Shown here piece by piece: positions 9,901 through 16,854 of a stretch of DNA of 36,439 nt. A program made the translations under genes and the position numbers. Numbering within the stretch: the stretch's first letter is position 1; every line of letters begins with the position of its first letter. The notes below the pieces were generated by a model. That model saw nothing but the letters and a program-made list of their open reading frames with translations, was not told the origin of the DNA and did not search any database. Source of the stretch: Bacteroidota bacterium (lineage in GTDB: Bacteria > Bacteroidota > Bacteroidia > Flavobacteriales > Weeksellaceae). The stretch is from the NCBI GenBank assembly GCA_023458535.1, contig JAEWYW010000057.1, positions 1 through 36,439 on the forward strand, read 5' to 3'.

Positions 9901-10470
9901 TCCTAAACCTATAAGGAAGAATATCAAAATAATCCATCTTTCGCTGGCATAAGAGGTGTATTCGTTTTCCCATTTCGTAATGAGCCATACCACTAATGCA
10001 ATGAACATAGAAGCCATTGCGTATACTTCCCCTTCCACTGCTGAAAACCAAAAAGTGTCTGAAAAAGCAAATTCTAAGGAACCGATAAGACCTGAGAAAA
10101 GAACCGCAATTTCTTGTGATTTGTTGAGCTCATTAAATTCTTTATTGAACATTCTTCTTACCAAATGGGTGATCGTCCAGAATAGAAAAAGAACGGTAAA
10201 TGCACTGTAAAGACCAGACATTCCATTCATCACCACTGAGTAGAATTGTGCGTTTCCAAAAGCAAAGATGGCTCCTACAGCCCCTACTATTTGGTACAGA
10301 GCAGCACCTGGTGCGTGGGTAACTTCAAGTTTTACCGCAGAAGCAATATATTCTCCACAGTCCCAAAAACTCAGTTCGCGCTCCATTGTTGATAAGTAGG
10401 TAAGAAATGAAATGGCAAAAACTACCCAACCCAAAATGGTATTCCATTGCTTAAATGTCCAGTTTTTCAT
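6985..10470 (-). CDS. DUF2723 (TMEM260-like) membrane protein, probable GT-C glycosyltransferase
   Basis: A 1161-residue protein. The N-terminal half is polytopic. The family signature ELSFWDCGEYIASAVKL is followed by THAPGAALYQI; Asp37 and Glu40 fall in the first external loop, as in GT-C enzymes. More helices reach about residue 660. Then comes the conserved soluble block VYGDNDTYPVWGLQE and a C-terminal helical, TPR-like region. DUF2723 is the domain of human TMEM260, an ER protein O-mannosyltransferase. The bacterial members are abundant in Bacteroidota and probably transfer a sugar from a lipid carrier to protein or glycan in the periplasm; the exact reaction is inferred. Length and layout are normal for the flavobacterial family. 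A hairpin terminator follows. Confidence 0.85.
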   Translation of the reverse strand: MKNWTFKQWNTILGWVVFAISFLTYLSTMERELSFWDCGEYIASAVKLEVTHAPGAALYQIVGAVGAIFAFGNAQFYSVVMNGMSGLYSAFTVLFLFWTITHLVRRMFNKEFNELNKSQEIAVLFSGLIGSLEFAFSDTFWFSAVEGEVYAMASMFIALVVWLITKWENEYTSYASERWIILIFFLIGLGVGVHMMCMLALPCVCLIYYARKYKFTWKSFIYANLITLVILAIVFKGIFPFIMTMFGKLEIFFVNGLGLPFHSGTIAAFIIMVLICYFGIKYARKAKRNIYQTVALCVVYMIIGFSCWMVIPIRANANPPMNLNNPDTAIGMLDYYNREQYGDWPTSYGQNYTAYLDYSGMEKNEDGSFKVNKTGHVYEKDEKTGRYIITNDRFNYVYNKAHVSFMPRMFNEDKTVMANYISMYGAPNFTYNYDNEEIADNPQAKQIFEELRAKYADKTIKVEDYLKVRPYNLIKVQRPSLSQNLDYFFSFQNAYYNWRYLMWNFVGRQNDLEGHMESTNGNWISGISFIDNALLGNQDKMPAKFKNESTVAFYFLPFILGLIGFFFQLNRDFGRWYAILALFLITSVGIIFYTGVKPWEPRERDYAMVGSFYAFAIWIGLGAGGILWFLQTRVQSKAVGLVAGVVLLGIPFMMGFQNYAPHDRSNRTTAYDYSYSMLKLLPKNDILFVYGDNDTYPVWGLQETERFRDDVKVVNFTLLATPWNIDQVKRRTYNAMPIPSSLTHEEYRDGVNDQVYIMKQEDWQNLFDNLKEQGAPETEMQEFRKYLTQDSMTLKEAISFIRHKSPAKDEVLKMIFGEDRYERYNILPVNKFILPVNKANAVKAGIITAADAPKAVNQIMITYKANTLYKSNLMMFDILANFDWKRPINFSSGGIYDSENIFYLDQYLQFDGFSYRLVPIQTPPTEDGDMGMVDANSLYNVVKNFRWGNFKDLKMHFDETATSNIIGYRSSASRAAAALVASGQTAKAIEVLDLASKEIPAEKYNDPRTLSSMVYGYIVAGQEQKGLKMAENLKKGIFDEYDYYLSLTPQEQKYLGRQMRMKPLEYSLVVSAVTNAYNKIGQKEKGYSYLVKSLEPIDKKFNTFIKDLKILGKEKAMQKSEEVQTITPFYQYLFDVMEPYDTAYASEKEMQITNAIIDATK

Positions 10471-10535
10471 ATTTTAATTTTACATATGCAATTTGCGAAA
10501 ATAAGATTTTTACATGATTTATCCCATATTTTAAT

Positions 10536-10543
10536 CAAATATA
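10536..10543 (-). promoter_or_regulatory. -7 element TATATTTG before the DUF2723 gene
   Basis: A perfect TAnnTTTG on the minus strand, 66 bases before the start codon. A TTTG at 10569-10572 could be the -33 element, but its 25-base spacing is longer than usual. It lies in the 216-base divergent region shared with the cysteate synthase-like gene. Confidence 0.45.
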
Positions 10544-10646
10544 ATGGCGTGATTTTTGTTTGTGTCAGCAAATACACTGTTTGCAGGAGAATCGAGTACT
10601 TGCGATTTCCGTTTTAAGAAAAATTAATTAATTATAATATTTTTTG

Positions 10647-10654
10647 TATTTTTG
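10647..10654 (+). promoter_or_regulatory. -7 element TATTTTTG before the cysteate synthase-like gene
   Basis: A perfect TAnnTTTG match 33 bases before the ATG at 10687, in a very A/T-rich stretch. No -33 TTTG is seen at normal spacing, so this is a half-supported promoter. Confidence 0.45.
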
Positions 10655-10686
10655 CAATCAGTTTTTTTTTATTGAAAATAATAAAG

Positions 10687-11724
10687 ATGAGTAACGTTTA
10701 TGAGAATATTCTTGGCTTAATTGGTAATACACCAATGGTTAAACTAAATACGGTTACTAAAGACATACCTGCTACAGTTTATGCCAAGTTAGAATCATAT
10801 AATCCTGGACATTCCACCAAAGACAGAATTGCCCTTCACATTATAGAAAACGCTGAAAAGCAAGGATTATTAAAGGAGGATTCTATTGTTGTAGAAACCA
10901 CTTCTGGAAATACTGGTTTTTCATTAGCGATGGTTTGTATTATTAAAGGCTACAAATGCATATTGGCTGTAAGCGATAAAACAAAAGCCGAAAAAATTGC
11001 TTATTTGAAAGCTTTGGGCGCCACTGTATATGTGTGCCCAGCAAATGTTCCAGCGGATGATCCGAGATCTTATTACGAGGTAGCGAAGAGAATTGCGAGG
11101 GAGACTCCCAAGTCTGTCTATATCAATCAATACTTTAATGAGTTGAATATTGATGCTCATTATCAAACCACTGGCCCTGAAATTTGGGAGCAGACCAATG
11201 GTAGAATTACTCACCTGTTTGCTTGTACAGGAACAGGAGGAACATTATCTGGTTCGGCTAAATTTCTAAAAGAGAAAAATCCAGACATTAAGATCATCGG
11301 TGTAGATGCCGACGGTTCTATTCTTAAATCTTATCATGAAACGGGGGAAATCCATAAGGAAGATGTACATCCCTATCAAATTGAAGGCATGGGAAAAAAT
11401 TTAATTCCTGGTGCTTTGCTTTTTGACAAAATTGATGAATTTGTAAGGGTGAATGATGAAATGTCTGCGTACAGAACGCGAGAAATTGCTTTAAAAGAAG
11501 CCATTATGGGTGGTTACACTACGGGGGCGGTTACTCAAGGTTTAATTCAGTATGCGCAGTCGCAACCATTCCATGAAAACGATGTGGTAGTGCTTATTTA
11601 TCCAGATCATGGTTCAAGATATCTTACCAAAGTGTATAGTGATCAATGGATGGCTGAACAAGGTTTCATTAATAACTGTGTTCACAATTACGATGAAGTT
11701 TTTAAAACTGAATATATTAAATAG
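10687..11724 (+). CDS. PLP-dependent cysteine/cysteate synthase family enzyme
   Basis: A 345-residue fold-type II PLP enzyme of the cysteine synthase / cystathionine beta-synthase group. It shows IGNTPMVKLN at the N-terminus, the PLP lysine Lys45 in PGHSTKDRIA, the substrate-binding TSGNTG at 72-77 and the phosphate loop GTGGTLSG. True CysK proteins usually read PGGSVKDR; His42 here replaces the second glycine. The next gene encodes an alpha-oxoamine synthase resembling cysteate fatty acyltransferase. From that pairing I infer that this enzyme makes L-cysteate by beta-replacement with sulfite for sulfonolipid synthesis. A plain cysteine synthase remains possible. ATG 10687 is preferred to the TTG at 10672. 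It has its own terminator. Confidence 0.8.
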   Translation: MSNVYENILGLIGNTPMVKLNTVTKDIPATVYAKLESYNPGHSTKDRIALHIIENAEKQGLLKEDSIVVETTSGNTGFSLAMVCIIKGYKCILAVSDKTKAEKIAYLKALGATVYVCPANVPADDPRSYYEVAKRIARETPKSVYINQYFNELNIDAHYQTTGPEIWEQTNGRITHLFACTGTGGTLSGSAKFLKEKNPDIKIIGVDADGSILKSYHETGEIHKEDVHPYQIEGMGKNLIPGALLFDKIDEFVRVNDEMSAYRTREIALKEAIMGGYTTGAVTQGLIQYAQSQPFHENDVVVLIYPDHGSRYLTKVYSDQWMAEQGFINNCVHNYDEVFKTEYIK

Positions 11725-11756
11725 CGAAAATTGATATAATATTTATCATATATTGA

Positions 11757-11786
11757 AGTCTTTTGAGAAAATCAAAAGGCTTTTTT
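11757..11786 (+). terminator. Terminator after the cysteate synthase-like gene
   Basis: A 10-bp stem with one G-T pair (arms 11757-11766 and 11772-11781), a 5-base loop, and a T-run to 11786. It lies between the two PLP-enzyme genes. Confidence 0.75.
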
Positions 11787-11799
11787 GTTGAAAAATAGT

Positions 11800-11807
11800 T
11801 ACATTTG
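11800..11807 (+). promoter_or_regulatory. -7 element TACATTTG before the acyltransferase gene
   Basis: A perfect TAnnTTTG located 13 bases after the preceding terminator and 27 bases before the ATG at 11835. The -33 position would fall within the terminator hairpin and has no TTTG. Confidence 0.5.
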
Positions 11808-11834
11808 CACGTTTAAAATTAATTTCATATCCCA

Positions 11835-13109
11835 ATGTTAGATATATTTGACAGAATAAAACAAAATCCTGGACCTCTTGGTCAGTTTGCTGACTACGGA
11901 GAAGGATATTTTATATTTCCAAGACTTGAGGGCCCAATTGGACCAAGAATGCAATTCCAAGGAAGAGAAGTTATTTTTTGGAGTGCAAATGATTATTTAG
12001 GGTTGTGCAATCATCCAGAGGTAAAAGAAGCAGATGCTAAGGCAGCTGCTGAGTACGGAATGTTTTATCCAATGGGAGCTAGAGCCATGTCTGGTGAAAC
12101 TGAACAGCATTTGCAATTGGAAAGAGAGCTTGCTGATTTTGTACAGAAAGAGTCTGCATATCTGCTTAATTTTGGTTATCAGGGAATGGTTTCCGCTATC
12201 GATGCATTGGTTTCCAGAAACGATGTTATCGTTTATGATGTAGATTCTCATGCTTGTATTGTAGATGGTGTACGTTTGCATTCAGGTAAAAGATTTACTT
12301 ACAGACATAACGATATTGCGAGTTTAGAAAAAAACCTAGAAAGAGCTCAGAAAGTTGCTGAAGAAACTGGAGGTGGAATCTTGGTGATTACAGAAGGTGT
12401 TTTCGGGATGAGAGGTCAGCAAGGGAAGCTGAAAGAGATCTGCGAATTAAAATCAAAATATAATTTTAGGTTATTGGTTGATGATGCACACGGTTTCGGA
12501 ACTTTAGGTGAAACAGGTGCTGGTGCAGGTGAAGAACAGGGTTGTCAAGATCAGATTGATGTTTATTTCTCCACTTTTGCAAAGTCTATGGCTGGTTTTG
12601 GTGCTTTCCTGGCAGGTGATAAAGACATCATCAGATATTTAAAATTCAATTTAAGATCTCAGATATTCGCAAAATCACTTACTATGCCTATGGTAATTGG
12701 TGGTTTAAAGAGGTTGGAACTTTTAAGAACAAGACCAGAGATTAAAGCTAAACTTTGGGAAAATGTTCATAAACTACAAAACGGACTTAAAGAAAGAGGG
12801 TTTAATCTTGGAGATACCAACACTTGTGTTACTCCAGTGATTATGCAGGGAACGCCTGTAGAAGCTACGCTCTTGGTGAAAGATTTAAGGGAAAACTTCG
12901 GAATTTTCACTTCAGTTGTGGTTTATCCAGTGATTCCGAAAGGAATGATTTTGTTGAGATTAATTCCTACGGCATCGCACACAGACGCTGAGATCAACGA
13001 AACGTTGGCTGCTTTTGAAGCAATCCACGATAAGTTGGTTAACGGTTACTATAAAGAACAAGAGCAAAAATTATTAGAGGAGCAAGGCTTAAGCTTCAAA
13101 CCAATCTAA
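11835..13109 (+). CDS. Alpha-oxoamine synthase, probable cysteate fatty acyltransferase
   Basis: A 424-residue fold-type I PLP enzyme of the alpha-oxoamine synthase family (KBL, BioF, serine palmitoyltransferase). Visible features: SANDYLGLCNHPEV near 49-62, His139 in DSHACIVDGVRL stacking on PLP, DDAHGFG at 216-222, and Lys250 in STFAKSMAGFG as the PLP lysine. Such enzymes condense an amino acid with acyl-CoA or acyl-ACP with loss of CO2. The adjacent cysteate synthase-like gene and the flavobacterial context suggest L-cysteate as substrate, giving 3-ketocapnine, the base of sulfonolipids reported in Flavobacterium and Chryseobacterium. Serine palmitoyltransferase or 2-amino-3-ketobutyrate ligase activity cannot be excluded from sequence alone. 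The ketone reductase expected next is not in this window. Confidence 0.8.
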   Translation: MLDIFDRIKQNPGPLGQFADYGEGYFIFPRLEGPIGPRMQFQGREVIFWSANDYLGLCNHPEVKEADAKAAAEYGMFYPMGARAMSGETEQHLQLERELADFVQKESAYLLNFGYQGMVSAIDALVSRNDVIVYDVDSHACIVDGVRLHSGKRFTYRHNDIASLEKNLERAQKVAEETGGGILVITEGVFGMRGQQGKLKEICELKSKYNFRLLVDDAHGFGTLGETGAGAGEEQGCQDQIDVYFSTFAKSMAGFGAFLAGDKDIIRYLKFNLRSQIFAKSLTMPMVIGGLKRLELLRTRPEIKAKLWENVHKLQNGLKERGFNLGDTNTCVTPVIMQGTPVEATLLVKDLRENFGIFTSVVVYPVIPKGMILLRLIPTASHTDAEINETLAAFEAIHDKLVNGYYKEQEQKLLEEQGLSFKPI

Positions 13110-13129
13110 TACAAAAAAAATATTATTAT

Positions 13130-13164
13130 AAAATCTGTTTCAATTTCTGGGACAGATTTTTTTT
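13130..13164 (+). terminator. Terminator after the acyltransferase gene
   Basis: A 9-bp stem (arms 13130-13138 and 13152-13160) with a 13-base loop, followed by T to 13164. Confidence 0.7.
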
Positions 13165-13228
13165 AATGATATATTTCACCTTCAAAACAAAATCTTATTA
13201 GTATTTTAGGCTTTTAAATTAATCCTTT

Positions 13229-15631
13229 ATGAAGAAAAGAATTACCATGCTGCTGTTAGCGGTTTCAGGGTTGGTATTTGCGCAAGAAAATATCACTTAC
13301 CAAAAGCCTTCGGCAGAAATATTAAAGCTTGCAGATTATACACGTCCTCCTTCGGTTTTCATGGACAGCAAAAAAGATTGGATGATTTTATCTTATCGGT
13401 CTACCTACAAAACTTTGGACGACCTTAACCAAGATGAGATGAAGCTGGCGGGTTTAAGAATTAATCCTACAACCAATATATCCAGTACTGTAACCTATGT
13501 AAATAATATTAAGATTAAGAGGGTAAAAGATAAAAATGAGACGCAGGTAAAAAACCTTCCGCAAGATGCAAAAATTGCCTATTTCTCTTTTTCTCCAGAC
13601 GAAAAAACATTGGCTTTTACCAATACCACTGCTAAAGGTGTTGAACTTTGGATCGTAGATTTGGCAACAGCAACGGCAAAAAAACTTACTGATGATAACC
13701 TGAATGCCAATTTGGGAACTCCCTATATCTGGTTCAGAGATTCGCAGTCGTTATTGGTGAATGCTTTGCCAGGCAATAGGCCTCAACTTCTAGACGAGAA
13801 AAAGAACCTTCCTACCGGACCAACTGTTTCTACCAGCGACGGAAAAGTTTCTCAGAACAGAACCTATCAAGATTTATTGAAGAATCCTAAAGATGAAGCC
13901 AACTTTGAAACTTTAGCGACTTCAGAGTTATTGAAGGTAAATATCAACGGCACCAAAACACCATTTGCGAAACCCGCGATATATGCTTCTAAATCGTTTT
14001 CGCCAGACGGAAAATATTTAATGGTTTCTGCTATTAAACGACCTTATTCTTATATTGTACCCTTGAGCAGATTCCCTACGGAAACAACAGTTCTTACAGC
14101 GGATGGTAAAGAGGTGAAGAAAGTAAACGATGTACCGCTTACCGAAGTTATGCCTAAAGGTTTTTCATCGGTGAGAACTGGCAAAAGAAGCATGGGATGG
14201 AGAGATGACTTGCCTTCTACCCTTTATTATGCTGAAGCTTTGGATGAAGGAGATCAATCTAAAAAAGCTGATTACAGAGATCAAGTATATCTGTGGGATG
14301 CACCGTTTAATGGCGAACCAAAGCCTCTATTCAAAACCAAAGATCGTTTAGCAGGAATTGAATGGGGAAATGATGAAAATGCTTTTATTACAGATTCTTG
14401 GTACGATACGCGAAACATGAAAACCTATTGGATCAACCCTAAAACTGGTGATTCAAAAGTTATTGTTGAAAGAAATTTCCAAGATGTATACAGCGATCCA
14501 GGAAATCTTGTAACCGAAAGAAATCAGTATGGAAGAAATGTGGTAGAAATTAAAAACGGGAAAACATATTGGATTGGCGATGGTTTTACCAAAGATGGTC
14601 AGTTTCCTTTCATTAATGAAATGGATATGAAAACCTTTAAAACCAACCGCCTCTACACCGTAAAATCGAAAGATTCAAAAGAAGATATCTACGATTTAAT
14701 GGATGCTAAGAAAGGTGATATTTTGGTAATGAATCAGTCCAGCACCAATTATCCCAATTATTACATCAAGAATTATAAAACCAATAAATCTACTCCACTT
14801 ACGCAGTTCGACAATCCTTTTGCGAGTTTAAATGGCGTTCATAAAGAGGTTATTACCTACAAAAGAAATGATGGTGTAACTTTAAAAGGAACACTTTATT
14901 TACCTGCGGGTTACGATTTAAAGGCTAAAAAAGAAAAGCTTCCACTTCTTATTTGGGCATATCCTGAAGAATTCAAAGACAAGGCTACTGCCGGAATGAG
15001 TACAGCCAATCCTAATTCATTTACATTCCCAAGTTATGGTTCATTTATCTATTGGGTTACCAAAGGTTATGCAGTGTTGGACGATGCTTCTTTCCCGATT
15101 ATTGGAGAAGGTAAACAAGAACCTAATGATACTTTCCTTCCGCAGTTGGTAGCTAATGCAGAAGCCGCAATTGATGCTGTGGATAAGCTAGGATATATAG
15201 ATCGCAAAAAAGTAGCCGTTGGTGGACATTCTTATGGTGCATTTATGACCGCTAATTTATTAACACATTCTAACCTTTTTGCTTGTGGTATCGCTAGAAG
15301 TGGCGCATACAACAGAACTCTTACACCTTTTGGTTTCCAAAGTGAGCAGAGAAATTATTGGGACGTACCAGAGGTATACAATAAGATGTCACCCTTCATG
15401 AATGCAGAAAAAATGAAAACTCCAATGCTGTTGGTTCATGGCGAGGCAGACAATAATCCAGGTACGTTCACCTTGCAGACAGAAAGATACTTTCAAGCGT
15501 TAAAAAACTTGGGAGCGCCTGTAAAAATGGTTTTACTGCCTAAAGAGTCGCATGGTTATGCGGCCAAAGAAAACATTCTACATTTGTTATATGAACAAGA
15601 TCAGTTCTTAGAGAAATGTCTGAAGAAATAA
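13229..15631 (+). CDS. Secreted S9 family peptidase, glutamyl endopeptidase-type
   Basis: An 800-residue protein with a signal peptide ending GLVFAQ. Residues about 40-540 form the beta-propeller part (for example AYFSFSPDEKTLAFT), and the C-terminal part is the alpha/beta hydrolase. The catalytic set is Ser668 in GGHSYGAF, Asp741 in HGEADNNPG and His775 in ESHGYA. The stretch GIARSGAYNRTLTPFGFQ closely resembles plant chloroplast glutamyl endopeptidase, placing it in the S9D-like branch rather than with DPP4. It should cleave peptides in the periplasm, probably after glutamate; that specificity is inferred. It is a single gene with its own hairpin terminator. Confidence 0.88.
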   Translation: MKKRITMLLLAVSGLVFAQENITYQKPSAEILKLADYTRPPSVFMDSKKDWMILSYRSTYKTLDDLNQDEMKLAGLRINPTTNISSTVTYVNNIKIKRVKDKNETQVKNLPQDAKIAYFSFSPDEKTLAFTNTTAKGVELWIVDLATATAKKLTDDNLNANLGTPYIWFRDSQSLLVNALPGNRPQLLDEKKNLPTGPTVSTSDGKVSQNRTYQDLLKNPKDEANFETLATSELLKVNINGTKTPFAKPAIYASKSFSPDGKYLMVSAIKRPYSYIVPLSRFPTETTVLTADGKEVKKVNDVPLTEVMPKGFSSVRTGKRSMGWRDDLPSTLYYAEALDEGDQSKKADYRDQVYLWDAPFNGEPKPLFKTKDRLAGIEWGNDENAFITDSWYDTRNMKTYWINPKTGDSKVIVERNFQDVYSDPGNLVTERNQYGRNVVEIKNGKTYWIGDGFTKDGQFPFINEMDMKTFKTNRLYTVKSKDSKEDIYDLMDAKKGDILVMNQSSTNYPNYYIKNYKTNKSTPLTQFDNPFASLNGVHKEVITYKRNDGVTLKGTLYLPAGYDLKAKKEKLPLLIWAYPEEFKDKATAGMSTANPNSFTFPSYGSFIYWVTKGYAVLDDASFPIIGEGKQEPNDTFLPQLVANAEAAIDAVDKLGYIDRKKVAVGGHSYGAFMTANLLTHSNLFACGIARSGAYNRTLTPFGFQSEQRNYWDVPEVYNKMSPFMNAEKMKTPMLLVHGEADNNPGTFTLQTERYFQALKNLGAPVKMVLLPKESHGYAAKENILHLLYEQDQFLEKCLKK

Positions 15632-15636
15632 AATAG

Positions 15637-15661
15637 AAAGGAGGCAGAAGCCTCCTTTTTT
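15637..15661 (+). terminator. Terminator of the S9 peptidase gene
   Basis: A perfect 9-bp stem (arms 15637-15645 and 15650-15658) with a 4-base loop and a run of T to 15661, six bases after the stop codon. Confidence 0.85.
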
Positions 15662-15709
15662 ATACCACCATTTTTAATATAATTCGTTATCGGAGGGGAT
15701 TCTCTAGCA

Positions 15710-16705
15710 TTATTTTTTAATAATTCTGAATGATTGCTTTTCTTTCGAAGATTCAAGATTGATGAAATATACACCACTGCCTAAATCATTAACATCTATG
15801 CTGGAGCCTTTCAATTTTTCTCGTTTGATTAATTTTCCTTCTGGAGTAATAATGGAATATTCATCGAAATCTCTTAAATCACCTTTAAAATTCACGAAAT
15901 CTGTTGTAGGGTTAGGGTAAAAACTAAATGATAGTTTGGAAGCCTCTACATCATTTGCTGATAAAAATGTTGATGCCAACGCCTGAGCTCCAGAAAAACT
16001 TTGATTAACCCCTGCAGCCGGAGCCACAATACTTCCCGAAGTGGAGGTCATTATTGGATATCTCTTCAGATTATCGTAATAGAGATACATGGTATTTTGT
16101 GCTGTACCAACGTTTATAGGAAAACCAGAAAGTGTAATATTGAGGTTGATGACAATTTTAACTTTCAAAACATTCGGGTAAGTAGTTGCGCCGATAGTCA
16201 GAATTCCAAAAGCTTCTGCGTTTGACGTTACAGTCCCAGAAAGATTAAGGTTGGTTCCGTTATAGGAAGTACTTCCAGAAGTGGTATCACTAAAACTGCT
16301 TAAATAAGATGTGGGATAAGTAATTGCGGTCGCAGGGTTTGCTGTCAAGTTGATGGTAGCTGTGGTGTTGGCTATACCAACAATCTCTAAAGTTGTAGGA
16401 TTTTGTTTGTAATAAATAATAGTCCCATTGCCGTCGTCATGCTTGATGGTGCCCGTTGGAAAAGAAGTAAGTTCAGTGGGAGTTAATGCAGAATAAGTGT
16501 TGCTTACCGCGGCTCCAGCAGTAGCATTAGGATTTGAAAAATTCACTGGATTGCCAACAGGAGAATTATCAACAGGCGTATTCAACACGACGTTATTTAC
16601 AACATTTCCCAACACGGGATCATTAGCAGCTTTTGTTAGAGTTGTTTGTGCAAAAGCCAAAACACCATAGGAAAGCGTTATGGCAGCAAGTAATTTTGTT
16701 TTCAT
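15710..16705 (-). CDS. T9SS type A sorting domain-containing secreted protein
   Basis: A 331-residue protein with a signal peptide ending GVLAFAQ. The middle, about 20-250, is low in charge and rich in Thr, Ser, Asn and Gly, with beta-strand character; I do not recognise it. The last 75 residues form a type A C-terminal sorting domain: FSFYPNPTTDFVNF, then a turn around ITPEGKLIKREKLKGSSIDV, then LGSGVYFINL and a final basic SFRIIKK. That domain directs export through the type IX secretion system and attachment to the cell surface. The central region includes possible Bacteroidota O-glycosylation sites such as DTT. The function of the cargo part is unknown. Confidence 0.85.
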   Translation of the reverse strand: MKTKLLAAITLSYGVLAFAQTTLTKAANDPVLGNVVNNVVLNTPVDNSPVGNPVNFSNPNATAGAAVSNTYSALTPTELTSFPTGTIKHDDGNGTIIYYKQNPTTLEIVGIANTTATINLTANPATAITYPTSYLSSFSDTTSGSTSYNGTNLNLSGTVTSNAEAFGILTIGATTYPNVLKVKIVINLNITLSGFPINVGTAQNTMYLYYDNLKRYPIMTSTSGSIVAPAAGVNQSFSGAQALASTFLSANDVEASKLSFSFYPNPTTDFVNFKGDLRDFDEYSIITPEGKLIKREKLKGSSIDVNDLGSGVYFINLESSKEKQSFRIIKK

Positions 16706-16800
16706 ATGATAAATGGTAATTTTTGGTTATGAAGTTAATTTAAGTTGACAGTTATATATGTAAAGGTAAATAATTTTAATGATGTTGAATGAATATTCAC

Positions 16801-16831
16801 AAAAAAAGCAACATTTGATAATGTTGCTTTT
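16801..16831 (-). terminator. Terminator of the lpd gene
   Basis: A 12-bp inverted repeat (arms 16804-16815 and 16820-16831) with a 4-base loop. On the minus strand it ends in a run of T, placed 24 bases after the lpd stop codon. Confidence 0.85.
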
Positions 16832-16854
16832 CTAAGTTTTATATTCAATAGATC

